The notes beneath the pieces were generated by a model. It searched no databases. It saw only the letters and a program-made list of their open reading frames with translations, and was not told the origin of the DNA. A DNA stretch of 64,000 nucleotides. It comes from Peptoniphilus rachelemmaiella. Its GTDB lineage: Bacteria; Bacillota; Clostridia; Tissierellales; Peptoniphilaceae. The stretch spans positions 56,848-120,847 of the forward strand of contig NZ_CALPBW010000004.1 in the NCBI RefSeq assembly GCF_943169845.1, read 5' to 3'. A program made the position numbers and the translations under genes. This document shows positions 1-8,354 of this stretch, piece after piece; the stretch's first letter is position 1; each line of letters starts with the position of its first letter.

Positions 1-1
1 G

Positions 2-946
2 TCATTGGCGCCGGCCATTCATTCGGTGTGGACGCTGATCCGGTATCTGATGATTTTAACGGCCTTTGTTATCGCCATCGCCGTGGTGGCGAGCCGCATG
101 TTGGCGAAAAGCATTACAAGACCCATCGAAGAGATTCAGTCCACCGCCATTCAATTGGCCGACGGCCAGTACAAAAAGCATATCGTCATGAAGCGAGACG
201 ACGAATTGGGGCAATTGGCCCAATCCATTAACACGCTGGCCGCGGAAATCGTGCGAAAAGAACAGGTGAAAAACGACTTTATCTCCTCCATCTCCCACGA
301 ATTGCGCACGCCCCTTACCTCCATTAAAGGCTGGGCGGCGGTGCTCAAAGACACGGATCCGACGGAAACCGAGGTCATGAACGAAGGCTTCGATATTATC
401 GAAAAAGAAACGGATCGACTGTCGAAAATGGTGGAAGAGCTCTTGGATTTTTCCAGATACATCTCCGGCAGAATCACATTGAAAAAAGACCGCTTCGACA
501 TTACCTCCACCTGCCAAGATGTGTGGAAGCAAATGAAGCCCAGGGCATCAAAAGAAGACATTCACTTAATTAACGAAATCAACGAAGAAGTGGTGCTTCT
601 TACAGCCGATGAAGACCGGCTGCGGCAGGTGCTCATCAATCTCATCGACAACGCCATCAAATTCACCGATCCCGGCGGATGGGTGCTTTTTGAGGCGCGG
701 AAAAACTACCCAAATTACGAAATGATCATCTCCGACAACGGCGTAGGCATGGACGAAAACGAATTGGCCTTGGCCAAGGAAAAATTTTACAAGGGCAAAC
801 ACTCCAATTCCCACTCGGGGCTCGGCCTGTCCATTGCCGATGAAATCGTGAAACTCCACAACGGCGTCATTCAAATCGTATCGGAAAAAAGCGTGGGCAC
901 CACCATACGAATCATTATTCCCTTGGGAAGCGAGGCGGAGGCATGA
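2..946 (+). CDS. Sensor histidine kinase, 5' end outside window
   Basis: Membrane sensor kinase that autophosphorylates on histidine and passes the phosphate to a response regulator, presumably encoded just upstream. The frame is open to the window edge, so the sensor domain and first membrane segment are missing. Visible, numbering from a TTG at base 5: a transmembrane helix (about 11-30), a HAMP linker (about 31-85), the HisKA dimerisation domain with the phospho-acceptor in SISHELRTPLTSIKGW (His98), then the ATPase domain with N box (LINLIDNAIKFT), G1 (DNGVGMDE) and G2 (SGLGLSIADEI). It ends in an ATGA overlap with the lipoprotein gene, so the two are translationally coupled. Domain assignment is secure; the stimulus cannot be told. 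Confidence 0.93.
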   Translation, partial: SLAPAIHSVWTLIRYLMILTAFVIAIAVVASRMLAKSITRPIEEIQSTAIQLADGQYKKHIVMKRDDELGQLAQSINTLAAEIVRKEQVKNDFISSISHELRTPLTSIKGWAAVLKDTDPTETEVMNEGFDIIEKETDRLSKMVEELLDFSRYISGRITLKKDRFDITSTCQDVWKQMKPRASKEDIHLINEINEEVVLLTADEDRLRQVLINLIDNAIKFTDPGGWVLFEARKNYPNYEMIISDNGVGMDENELALAKEKFYKGKHSNSHSGLGLSIADEIVKLHNGVIQIVSEKSVGTTIRIIIPLGSEAEA

Positions 947-1473
947 AAAAATTAGTTCTCATCTTACTTCTGTTTTTAACGGCCTGCGGGCCCATGAAAG
1001 GCGATTACCGCATCATCGAAAAACCCGCCATCAATCGATCGCCCCTTCAGGGGCGCTGGGTGGTGACGAAGATTCAGGCCCTTACCGATGAGAGCGTCGA
1101 TTTACGGCCCGTTATCGGATCCGATGCCATCTTCGCTCCCGACGGCGCCATCTTTAACGATCAACGCATCGATCATCCCACCTATGTCATTCGCAAAGGC
1201 AAGACTGACTATTTAATGAAAGTAGGGTATAATAAGACAAAAGACGACGTGGGTATCGCCGGGGACAATCTGTTTATCATCGATATATATCAAGATGAAG
1301 AAAAACTGTTTACCGTCTACCGCGAAAAAGACGATGTGGCCTACATTGACATTTACGGCAATCTCTTGCAACTGGTCAAGACCAAAGGCACCCTGGACGA
1401 GCGTCAATTACAAAATCTCATGGAACAGGCCGACCCGAAAAGGACGTATTATTCCCGGGTGCCCGGCAAGTAG
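943..1473 (+). CDS. Putative lipoprotein in sensor kinase operon
   Basis: A 176-residue protein with a lipoprotein signal: positive N-terminus, hydrophobic stretch, and lipobox LTAC with Cys15, so it should be lipid-anchored on the outer face of the membrane. The mature part is mixed alpha/beta in composition and matches no family I recognise. Its start overlaps the kinase stop (ATGA) and the next gene begins 9 bases after its stop, so the three form one operon. An accessory role for the kinase, such as presenting a signal or responding to envelope stress, is inference from position only. Confidence 0.75.
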   Translation: MKKLVLILLLFLTACGPMKGDYRIIEKPAINRSPLQGRWVVTKIQALTDESVDLRPVIGSDAIFAPDGAIFNDQRIDHPTYVIRKGKTDYLMKVGYNKTKDDVGIAGDNLFIIDIYQDEEKLFTVYREKDDVAYIDIYGNLLQLVKTKGTLDERQLQNLMEQADPKRTYYSRVPGK

Positions 1474-1482
1474 GAGGATCAT

Positions 1483-1836
1483 ATGTTATCGAAAATCTCT
1501 GAAAGTTTAAACGGAAACTTACAGTATATAGGCATCTTGGTATTGGCGGTGATTATCGCTTTGATTCTTACCTTCGTCATTAACATGATGGGCAAGCAAA
1601 TGAAATTTATGCGCTACTTACCCGGCTTGGCCCTGGTGTTTATCGGTATGTTTTCACTGATTATGGTACTGAACCGCCTCTTCGAGCGATCCAGCTTGAT
1701 CAATATATTTATCTCCGTCGTATGCATTACGGCGGGCATTTGCTCTCTGCTTTTCGCCCTCTGCATCGGCATTTACAACAAAGACCGCTACGGGGACAAT
1801 CAAAAAGATACCGAGTGGCGCCGGAGAGAAAACTAA
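1483..1836 (+). CDS. Small membrane protein, three predicted helices
   Basis: A 117-residue protein with three hydrophobic segments (about residues 13-37, 43-62 and 72-95) and a charged C-terminal tail, expected in the cytoplasmic membrane. A good ribosome binding site (AGGAGG) precedes the ATG. It is the last gene of the kinase-lipoprotein operon and is followed directly by an intrinsic terminator. I do not recognise the family and give no function. Confidence 0.7.
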   Translation: MLSKISESLNGNLQYIGILVLAVIIALILTFVINMMGKQMKFMRYLPGLALVFIGMFSLIMVLNRLFERSSLINIFISVVCITAGICSLLFALCIGIYNKDRYGDNQKDTEWRRREN

Positions 1837-1851
1837 AGAGAAGAAAATGAA

Positions 1852-1878
1852 TTTGTCGCCACGGCGGCAAATTTTTTT
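1852..1878 (+). terminator. Intrinsic terminator of the kinase operon
   Basis: GC-rich hairpin (TTTGTCGC pairing with GCGGCAAA, one G-U pair, tetraloop CACG) followed by seven T. It lies 15 bases after the membrane-protein stop. Confidence 0.85.
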
Positions 1879-1900
1879 ATGCTAAACGCTCTAAGATTTT

Positions 1901-1909
1901 TGCTATAAT
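1901..1909 (+). promoter_or_regulatory. Candidate extended -10 promoter
   Basis: TGCTATAAT is a perfect -10 hexamer with the TGn extension. No good -35 is seen at 17 bases. The predicted start of transcription falls near base 1916, just at a 19-codon open frame. Confidence 0.5.
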
Positions 1910-1916
1910 AAGGCAA

Positions 1917-1976
1917 ATGGACAAAAGCATGGTGCCCATCGTAAAAATTCCTTTTGGCTTTAAAATTACGGTATAA
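1917..1976 (+). CDS. Possible leaderless 19-residue peptide
   Basis: ATG to TAA frame of 19 codons (MDKSMVPIVKIPFGFKITV) that begins within a base or two of the start site predicted from the TGCTATAAT promoter, so it would have no leader and no ribosome binding site. The product is short, basic and hydrophobic. A frame of this length can easily arise by chance; the only support is its position relative to the promoter. Confidence 0.15.
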   Translation: MDKSMVPIVKIPFGFKITV

Positions 1977-1981
1977 AACAA

Positions 1982-2010
1982 TTGTGCTAAAGGGGGATTT
2001 AGTATATATT
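1982..2010 (+). promoter_or_regulatory. Candidate promoter for yraN-comM-dprA-topA
   Basis: TTGTGC (1982-1987), 17-base spacer, TATATT (2005-2010), then the GGGGTGG ribosome binding site of yraN about 15 bases further on. Both hexamers are good rather than perfect matches. Confidence 0.5.
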
Positions 2011-2033
2011 ATTGAGTATAGTGGGGTGGATGT

Positions 2034-2393
2034 ATGAACGTCGGCGGAACGGGCGAGGCGATTGCGGAGAAGTTTTTAGAAAAACAGGGCCACGAAATTT
2101 TGGAGCGAAATTTTCGTTTTAAGTATGGTGAAATCGATATCATCAGCTTTATTAAAGGCGTCGTGGTTTTTACCGAAGTGAAGACCCGGACCAATGTCTC
2201 CTACGGCGACCCGAAGGATGCCGTGGATATGTTTAAGCGCCGCCAGATCTATATGACCGCGGAGCACTACCTGGCGCACAGATCGCCTTTTTATCGGGCG
2301 GCTCGATTCGATGTCATCGAAGTGTTCTTGACGGAAAAACCGATGATTCATTACATAAAAAATGCCTTCGACGGAAATGACTTGGGGGAATAA
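2034..2393 (+). CDS. yraN: YraN family (UPF0102) nuclease-like protein
   Basis: A 119-residue member of the YraN/UPF0102 family, which has a restriction-endonuclease-like fold and a probable but little-studied DNA processing role. The fold's catalytic signature is visible: RNFRFKYGEIDII followed by VVFTEVKTRTN, that is D...ExK. The length is normal for the family. It sits directly before the comM-like gene and dprA, the usual order in Firmicutes, which suggests a link to DNA uptake or recombination (inference). The comM start follows its stop by one base. Confidence 0.9.
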   Translation: MNVGGTGEAIAEKFLEKQGHEILERNFRFKYGEIDIISFIKGVVVFTEVKTRTNVSYGDPKDAVDMFKRRQIYMTAEHYLAHRSPFYRAARFDVIEVFLTEKPMIHYIKNAFDGNDLGE

Positions 2394-2394
2394 C

Positions 2395-3921
2395 ATGTAT
2401 GCGAGAGTGAAAACCTGCAGCTTAGAAGGATTAGACGGATTTGTCGTGGAAGTCGAATGCGATTTAAGTCGCGGGCTTCCGCGCTTTCTTATGGTGGGAC
2501 TACCCGACGCACAAATTCGTGAATCCGGGGAAAGGGTTCATGCGGCCATTAAAAATATCGGCATGCCCTACCCACAACAGCGCATCACGGTGAATTTATC
2601 CCCCGCCAATCGACGTAAAGACGGCTCGCAAATGGATTTGGCCGTGGCCGTATCCATTTTGGCCGCCGAAGGGTTTGGCGATCCAAAGGTGATCGACGAT
2701 TACATATTTTTAGGGGAGCTTCAGTTAAACGGCGAAATCTCCGCCATTCGCGGCGCCCTTCCCATGGTGATTTCGCTGAGAGAATTGGGCTACAAAAAGT
2801 TCATCGTCCCCAAGGCCAATGAAAACGAAACGGCCATTGTTCGCGATGTAAGCATTTATCCCGCTTCCAATTTAAAAGAAGTGGTTTCCCTTCTCACCGG
2901 CGAATCCACCATCGAAGAAGCCATTGTGGAAAACCCGATGGATCACATGAAGTCATTTGATGTGGACTTTGCCGATATTAAGGGCCAAAGTCAATTAAAG
3001 CGGGCCCTGGAAGTGGCGGCGGCAGGGGCCCATAATCTTTTAATGATCGGCCCGCCGGGCAGCGGAAAGAGCATGAGCGCCAAGCGGTTGCCCACGATTT
3101 TGCCCCGCATGGCCTTTGAAGAGGCCATCGAAGTGACAAAGATCTATTCCGTCTCCGGTCTTTTGACGGAAAATAGGCTGATGACGGAACGGCCTTTTCG
3201 CTCGCCCCACCATACGGCATCCGGCGTATCCTTAATCGGCGGCGGCCGCATCCCGAAGCCGGGCGAAATTTCCTTGGCCCATCGTGGCGTCTTGTTCCTC
3301 GATGAAATTCCGGAATTTCAATCCAGCGTATTGGAAGTGCTGCGCCAACCCATGGAAGACGGGAAGATCCACGTGGCGCGGGCTACGGCAAGCTTGGAAT
3401 TTCCGGCGGATTTTCAGCTTATCGCCTCCATGAACCCGTGTCCCTGCGGCTACTATCAAGATCCCAATCACGAATGTAGTTGCAGCATGCAGCAGATTCA
3501 AAAGTATTTGGGGAAGATTTCCCATCCCCTTTTGGATCGCATCGATTTGCAGGTGGAAGTGAAGCCCATTAGTTACGAAGATATGAAGGAAACAGTAAAG
3601 GGCGAAGATTCGAAAACGGTGCGGGAGCGGGTGGAACGGGCCCGCGGCTATCAAAAAGCCCGCTTCGAAGGCACGGGGATTATGACCAATGCGGATATTC
3701 CCGATCGCGATGTGGAAAAATACTGTCAATTGTCTCCGAGCTCGCAAAAGCTTTTGGACATGGCGTACAAAAAATATAAATTCAGCGGACGGTCCCTACA
3801 TAAAGTGCTGAAGGTGGCCCGTACCATTGCCGATTTACGAGACGGCGGGCCCATTACGGATCAGGACGTTTTGGAAGCTGTGCGCTATAAATCTGTGGAG
3901 GGAAAATATTGGTCGGAATAA
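2395..3921 (+). CDS. comM: ComM/YifB family Mg-chelatase-like AAA+ ATPase
   Basis: A 508-residue AAA+ ATPase of the YifB/ComM family. In Gram-negatives ComM is a helicase that promotes branch migration during natural transformation. An N-terminal Lon-protease-like domain (GLPRFLMVGLPDAQIRESGERV) is followed by the AAA+ core with Walker A (GPPGSGKS) and Walker B (LFLDEIPEF), a Cys-rich insert (NPCPCGYYQDPNHECSCS), and the C-terminal Mg-chelatase domain. I place the start at the ATG at 2395, after GGGGGA, rather than at an in-frame ATG at 2362 that would overlap yraN. The neighbour dprA fits a transformation role. Confidence 0.93.
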   Translation: MYARVKTCSLEGLDGFVVEVECDLSRGLPRFLMVGLPDAQIRESGERVHAAIKNIGMPYPQQRITVNLSPANRRKDGSQMDLAVAVSILAAEGFGDPKVIDDYIFLGELQLNGEISAIRGALPMVISLRELGYKKFIVPKANENETAIVRDVSIYPASNLKEVVSLLTGESTIEEAIVENPMDHMKSFDVDFADIKGQSQLKRALEVAAAGAHNLLMIGPPGSGKSMSAKRLPTILPRMAFEEAIEVTKIYSVSGLLTENRLMTERPFRSPHHTASGVSLIGGGRIPKPGEISLAHRGVLFLDEIPEFQSSVLEVLRQPMEDGKIHVARATASLEFPADFQLIASMNPCPCGYYQDPNHECSCSMQQIQKYLGKISHPLLDRIDLQVEVKPISYEDMKETVKGEDSKTVRERVERARGYQKARFEGTGIMTNADIPDRDVEKYCQLSPSSQKLLDMAYKKYKFSGRSLHKVLKVARTIADLRDGGPITDQDVLEAVRYKSVEGKYWSE

Positions 3922-4982
3922 GAGAAGATTTACGCGCCCTGTTCGTCCAATTGTCCCTCGCCGGCATGCCCAACGCTGAAATGATGGAACTTTACGGCTA
4001 CATGACGGAAGAGGAAGGGCAATTGTCCCTTTTTGAAGACGATCGGATTCCCGAAAAGTTAAAGACCCGCACGGAGATGTTTTTGAAGCGGGATTTGAGC
4101 AAGCGGAAAAAGGTGTTGGAAACCCAGTGCATTCAGACATTGGTGGTAGGCGACGATTTTTATCCGGAAAAGCTGGCCCTGACGCCGGATCCGCCCATGG
4201 TCATCTACGCTTTAGGCAATGTGGAATTAATGGCGAAACCGGCTCTTTCAGTCGTTGGCGCGAGAAAACACACGGATTACGGCCAACGGGTCTGCAAAAA
4301 ATTCGTCTCACAACTGGCATCTTCGGGTCTCGTCATCATTAGCGGCTTGGCTCTCGGCATCGACAAGCTCGCCCATCAGGCCACGTTGGACGTCGGTGGT
4401 GAAACCATTGCCGTCTTAGGAAACGGCATCGGCGACTGTTATCCGAGGAGCAACCGCGCTTGTTACGAAGCCATTCAATCGACCGGGCTGATTTTAAGCG
4501 AGTACCCGCCCTACACATCGCCGCAGCCATTTCGCTTCCCCGAGCGAAATCGCATCATCGCGGCATTAGGCGACGGGGTCTTGGTGGTGGAAGCCAAGGA
4601 AAAAAGCGGCTCATTGATTACCGCCCGTTTGGCGGCGGAATACGGCCGAGAGGTTTTTGCCGTGTGCGGCAATGTGGATTCCATTTACAGTCAAGGCACC
4701 AATCGGCTGATTTTCGACGGGGCCTCCATCGCCCTTTCGCCGGAAGACATATTGAATCATCCCGTGTATCAGATAAAAAAGAAGGAAACTTCGGCGGATC
4801 TTTCTCAACTCTCTTTGGAAGAAAAAACATTGTATGATAGTATAAAGGACGGCCATCAAAATACAGAGGCCCTCATGGAGCATATCGGTTGGGATATTAC
4901 CGACGTGTTAAGCGTATTGACTATGCTGGAACTAAAAAATCTTATTACAGGTGTGGACAGCAACTGTATTGAAATACTATAA
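3909..4982 (+). CDS. dprA: DNA processing protein DprA (Smf)
   Basis: DprA binds incoming single-stranded DNA and loads RecA during transformation. The 357-residue protein has the Rossmann-type core: VVGARKHTDYG, the ISGLALGIDKLAHQ loop, GETIAVLGNG, ILSEYPP, FRFPERNRIIAALGDGVLVVEA and SGSLITARLAAEYGREVFAV, then a C-terminal winged-helix region (about 290-357). The start is TTG at 3909, overlapping the comM stop; GGAGGG at 3897-3902 is placed 6 bases before it and decides this start. In the same run of genes as comM, topA and the pilus genes. Confidence 0.93.
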   Translation: MVGIREDLRALFVQLSLAGMPNAEMMELYGYMTEEEGQLSLFEDDRIPEKLKTRTEMFLKRDLSKRKKVLETQCIQTLVVGDDFYPEKLALTPDPPMVIYALGNVELMAKPALSVVGARKHTDYGQRVCKKFVSQLASSGLVIISGLALGIDKLAHQATLDVGGETIAVLGNGIGDCYPRSNRACYEAIQSTGLILSEYPPYTSPQPFRFPERNRIIAALGDGVLVVEAKEKSGSLITARLAAEYGREVFAVCGNVDSIYSQGTNRLIFDGASIALSPEDILNHPVYQIKKKETSADLSQLSLEEKTLYDSIKDGHQNTEALMEHIGWDITDVLSVLTMLELKNLITGVDSNCIEIL

Positions 4983-5005
4983 CGCTGGAAAGGATATGGG
5001 ATAAA

Positions 5006-7099
5006 TTGGCAAGGAATCTGATTATCGTGGAGTCGCCCACAAAGGCTAAGACCATCCGCAAAATGGCGGGCAGCCATTATAAAGTCGTGGCCACAGTGGG
5101 GCATATTCGCGATTTGCCTAAGTCGAAGCTAGGCATCGATATAGAAGACAATTATCAACCGAAGTACATTAATATTCGGGGCAAGGGCCCGGTCATTAAA
5201 GAGCTGAAGGCGGAAGCGAAAAAAGCAAATAAAGTCCTTCTCGCAACCGACCCGGATAGGGAAGGGGAAGCCATTAGTTGGCACTTGACCCATATTTTGG
5301 ACATGGACCCCAAGGACAATGTACGGATATCGTTTAACGAAATTACGAAAAATGCCGTAAAAAACGGGATTAAGAATCCCAGGCCCATTAATATGGAGCT
5401 GGTGGATGCCCAACAGGCGCGGCGGATTTTGGACCGCCTTGTGGGATATAAAATCAGCCCCCTTTTGTGGAAGAAGGTCAAGTCCGGACTCAGCGCCGGG
5501 CGGGTGCAATCGGTGGTTTTAAAGATTATTTGCGATCGTGAAGAAGAGATCAACGAATTTGAACCTTCGGAATACTGGACCATCGTTGCCAAAGCCCTGA
5601 AAAACCGAAAAACCTTCGAGGCGAAGTATTTCGGCACCCTCGTCGACGGGGAAGTTCAATCGGTGACATTAAATACCAAAGCCGATGTGGATGCCGTGAT
5701 GAAGCGCATGGACGAGAAGGAATTGGTGGTCTCAGACATTCAAAAGGGATCGAGAAAGCGCCGCACCTCGGCGCCCTTTACCACCTCCACCATGCAACAG
5801 GAGGCAAATAAGCGCCTGAATTTCACCACAAGAAAGACCATGCAGGTGGCGCAAAAGCTTTATGAAGGGATCACCATCCCGGGGGAAGGCTCCGTGGGTT
5901 TGATTACTTACATGCGTACCGACTCCACGCGGATTTCCGAACAGGCCGTGGATCAAACGAAGGCCCACATTTTACAGGCCTATGGTGAAAAGTACAGCGC
6001 GCCCTCGACTTGGTCGAAGAAAAAAGAAAACACACAGGATGCCCACGAGTGTATTCGCCCGGCGGATGTGAACCGAACGCCCTTGAGCTTAAAAGACAGC
6101 CTGGGCCGCGACGAGTTTCGCCTCTATCAATTGATCTGGTCTCGTTTTGTGGCCTCGCAAATGACGGCGGCTCTTTACGATACGCAAAAAGTTAAGCTTG
6201 CGAGTCGCACGGAAATGTTCCAAGTCAACGGCAATACCCTGGTCTTCGACGGTTTCTTAAGGGTCTTTCCCTCGAAGGAGCAAAAAGACAAGGAAATTTC
6301 CGCCTTTGAAGTGGGGGAACATTTAAAAGTTAAGGAGATTTTGCCGGAACAACACTTTACCCAGCCGCCGGCCCGTTACAATGAAGCGTCTCTGATTAAA
6401 CTTTTGGAAGAGCTGGGCATCGGTCGCCCCAGTACCTATGCGCCGATTATTAACACCTTGCTTTCCCGCTACTATGTGGTCAGCGAGGAGCGGCGCTTCG
6501 TGCCCACGGAGCTCGGTGAAACGGTAAATGATCTCTTGACGGATTACTTCCCCTCCTTCGTCGACGAAGATTTCACGGCGAAAATGGAACACAGTTTGGA
6601 TGCCGTGGCCGACGGGGAGCTTGCCTGGCAAAAGGCCGTGGATCCCGTCTATAAGCAATTGGCCCAATACCTGGAGCGGGCAGAAAAAGAAATCGAGAAA
6701 GTTGAAATTCGCGACGAGCCCACCGATGTTATCTGCGAAAAATGCGGACGCAACATGGTGATCAAAATGGGGCGCTACGGCAAATTTCTCGCCTGTCCCG
6801 GTTTTCCCGAATGCCGCAACACCAAAGCCTTGGTTGAAAAAATCGGCGTCAAGTGTCCGAAATGCGGCGAAGGTGAAATCGTCATTAAAAGAAGCAAACG
6901 GGGACGGAAATTTTTCGGTTGCGACAAGTATCCCGATTGCGATTTCGTTTCGTGGGATGAGCCCATCGACGAGCGTTGCCCGAAATGCGGCGACATTTTG
7001 ACGAAAAAGGCGACAAAGCGGGGCACGCGCATCCAGTGCCATAATCCGGATTGCGATTACACGCGCACGGATGTGGACAAATCGAAAGAATCCCAGTAA
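5006..7099 (+). CDS. topA: DNA topoisomerase I (type IA)
   Basis: Relaxes negative supercoils by cutting one strand. The 697-residue protein begins with the Toprim domain (LIIVESPTKAKTI, then LLATDPDREGEAISWHL); the catalytic tyrosine is Tyr302 in LITYMRTDSTR. Three C-terminal zinc ribbons of the type CxxC...C-x4/5-C follow (CEKCGRNM, CPKCGEGE and CPKCGDIL), as in many clostridial enzymes. The start is TTG at 5006, giving MARNLIIVESPTKAKTI, which matches family N-termini; the ribosome binding site is only moderate. It follows dprA by 23 bases, the standard Firmicutes order. Confidence 0.96.
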   Translation: MARNLIIVESPTKAKTIRKMAGSHYKVVATVGHIRDLPKSKLGIDIEDNYQPKYINIRGKGPVIKELKAEAKKANKVLLATDPDREGEAISWHLTHILDMDPKDNVRISFNEITKNAVKNGIKNPRPINMELVDAQQARRILDRLVGYKISPLLWKKVKSGLSAGRVQSVVLKIICDREEEINEFEPSEYWTIVAKALKNRKTFEAKYFGTLVDGEVQSVTLNTKADVDAVMKRMDEKELVVSDIQKGSRKRRTSAPFTTSTMQQEANKRLNFTTRKTMQVAQKLYEGITIPGEGSVGLITYMRTDSTRISEQAVDQTKAHILQAYGEKYSAPSTWSKKKENTQDAHECIRPADVNRTPLSLKDSLGRDEFRLYQLIWSRFVASQMTAALYDTQKVKLASRTEMFQVNGNTLVFDGFLRVFPSKEQKDKEISAFEVGEHLKVKEILPEQHFTQPPARYNEASLIKLLEELGIGRPSTYAPIINTLLSRYYVVSEERRFVPTELGETVNDLLTDYFPSFVDEDFTAKMEHSLDAVADGELAWQKAVDPVYKQLAQYLERAEKEIEKVEIRDEPTDVICEKCGRNMVIKMGRYGKFLACPGFPECRNTKALVEKIGVKCPKCGEGEIVIKRSKRGRKFFGCDKYPDCDFVSWDEPIDERCPKCGDILTKKATKRGTRIQCHNPDCDYTRTDVDKSKESQ

Positions 7100-7138
7100 A
7101 GACGGGCAGCTCATGGCCCGCAGTATTTGGAGGCAGTG

Positions 7139-8347
7139 ATGGATAAGAAATTTCCCTTTTCCACAACGAAAGACAAAGCCCCTCGAAAGAGTCAGGATAC
7201 TGTTTCGACGGGCCTTGTCAGTGCCGTCCGATTAAGCGAAACAATTTTAAACGATGCCGCCGAAGCGCGCTGTTCCGACGTGCATATTGAACCTGCCGGT
7301 GAAGACTGGCGTGTTCGAATGCGGCGAAACGGCACGCTTTTTTTGTACGGCACCTATCCGAAGCGGTTGTATTCGGAATTTGTGACGCGAATAAAATTTC
7401 TCTCGTCAATGGATATCGGCGAAAAAAGAAAGCCGCAAGATGGGCGCTTTACTTTTCAATACGGCGGTCGCGACGTGGATGTGCGGGCTTCGGCCATTCC
7501 CGTGAAAGGCGAGGAAAAGCTGGTCCTTCGCTTATTGGACCGAAGGGGCTTAAACTATACGCCTCAAGGTATCGGCCTGGACGGTGAAAATTTGGCTTTA
7601 GTGGAAAAATTATTGCGTCAGCCCTTGGGCTTGGTTTTGATCTGCGGCCCCACGGGCTCCGGGAAGACCTCCACCCTCTATACCTTTATTCAACTCTTAA
7701 ACAGCGTGGAGCGCAACATTCTCACCATTGAAGACCCTGTGGAATTTGCCATCGACGGGATCAATCAAATGCAGGTGAATCCCAAGGCGAACATTACCTT
7801 TTCGACGGGGCTTGAAGCCATGTTGCGTCAGGATCCGGAAGTCATGATGGTGGGGGAAATCCGCTCCATGGAAACAGCGGAGATCGCCTTAAGGTCTTCT
7901 ATAACCGGCCACTTGATTTTTTCCACCCTACATACCACAGACTCGCCCTCGGCCATGATTCGCCTCATGGACATGGGCATCGAGCCCTACATGTTGTCGG
8001 CGGGCATCATTGGCGTGATCTCTCAACGCCTTGTGCGAAAGCTTTGCGATCACTGCAAGAGAGAAGTTGTACGAAAAGACGATTACTTCCATATCGACGG
8101 GCCGACTTATGAAGCGGTGGGCTGTGAACATTGCTACGACGGCTACACCGGTCGAGAAGCTGTCTTTGAAATTATGGTCATGGATGAAAGGATGCGGAAT
8201 CTGATTAAGCCGGGCGTCAGCTTGGATGTTTTGCGTGCTGCGGCCGCGGCCTCGGGGATGATTCCTTTAAAGGATGCCCTGCGAGAGAAGATTCTTGCGG
8301 GCACCATTAGCCTTGAGGAAGGTTATCGCACCATTATGACCCTGTAG
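7139..8347 (+). CDS. pilB: Type IV pilus extension ATPase (PilB/GspE)
   Basis: Cytoplasmic hexameric ATPase that powers pilus assembly. The 402-residue protein has the PilB/GspE core without the N-terminal N1 domain of Gram-negative PilB, so it resembles ComGA in size. Visible: ASDVHIEP-like segment (CSDVHIEPAGEDWRVRMR), Walker A GPTGSGKTSTLY, Asp box (TIEDPVEF), Walker B (VMMVGEIRS), His box (LIFSTLHTTDS), and a C-terminal zinc motif of paired cysteines (CDHCKRE and CEHCYDGYTGREA). I take ATG 7139, five bases after GGAGG, over the upstream in-frame TTG at 7127. No PilT-like retraction ATPase is in the window. Confidence 0.92.
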   Translation: MDKKFPFSTTKDKAPRKSQDTVSTGLVSAVRLSETILNDAAEARCSDVHIEPAGEDWRVRMRRNGTLFLYGTYPKRLYSEFVTRIKFLSSMDIGEKRKPQDGRFTFQYGGRDVDVRASAIPVKGEEKLVLRLLDRRGLNYTPQGIGLDGENLALVEKLLRQPLGLVLICGPTGSGKTSTLYTFIQLLNSVERNILTIEDPVEFAIDGINQMQVNPKANITFSTGLEAMLRQDPEVMMVGEIRSMETAEIALRSSITGHLIFSTLHTTDSPSAMIRLMDMGIEPYMLSAGIIGVISQRLVRKLCDHCKREVVRKDDYFHIDGPTYEAVGCEHCYDGYTGREAVFEIMVMDERMRNLIKPGVSLDVLRAAAAASGMIPLKDALREKILAGTISLEEGYRTIMTL

Positions 8348-8354
8348 GTGAGCC

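Noticed and set aside
3232..3747. Minus-strand frame of 171 codons inside comM
   Set aside because: Lies wholly within a clear ATPase gene and has no family signal.
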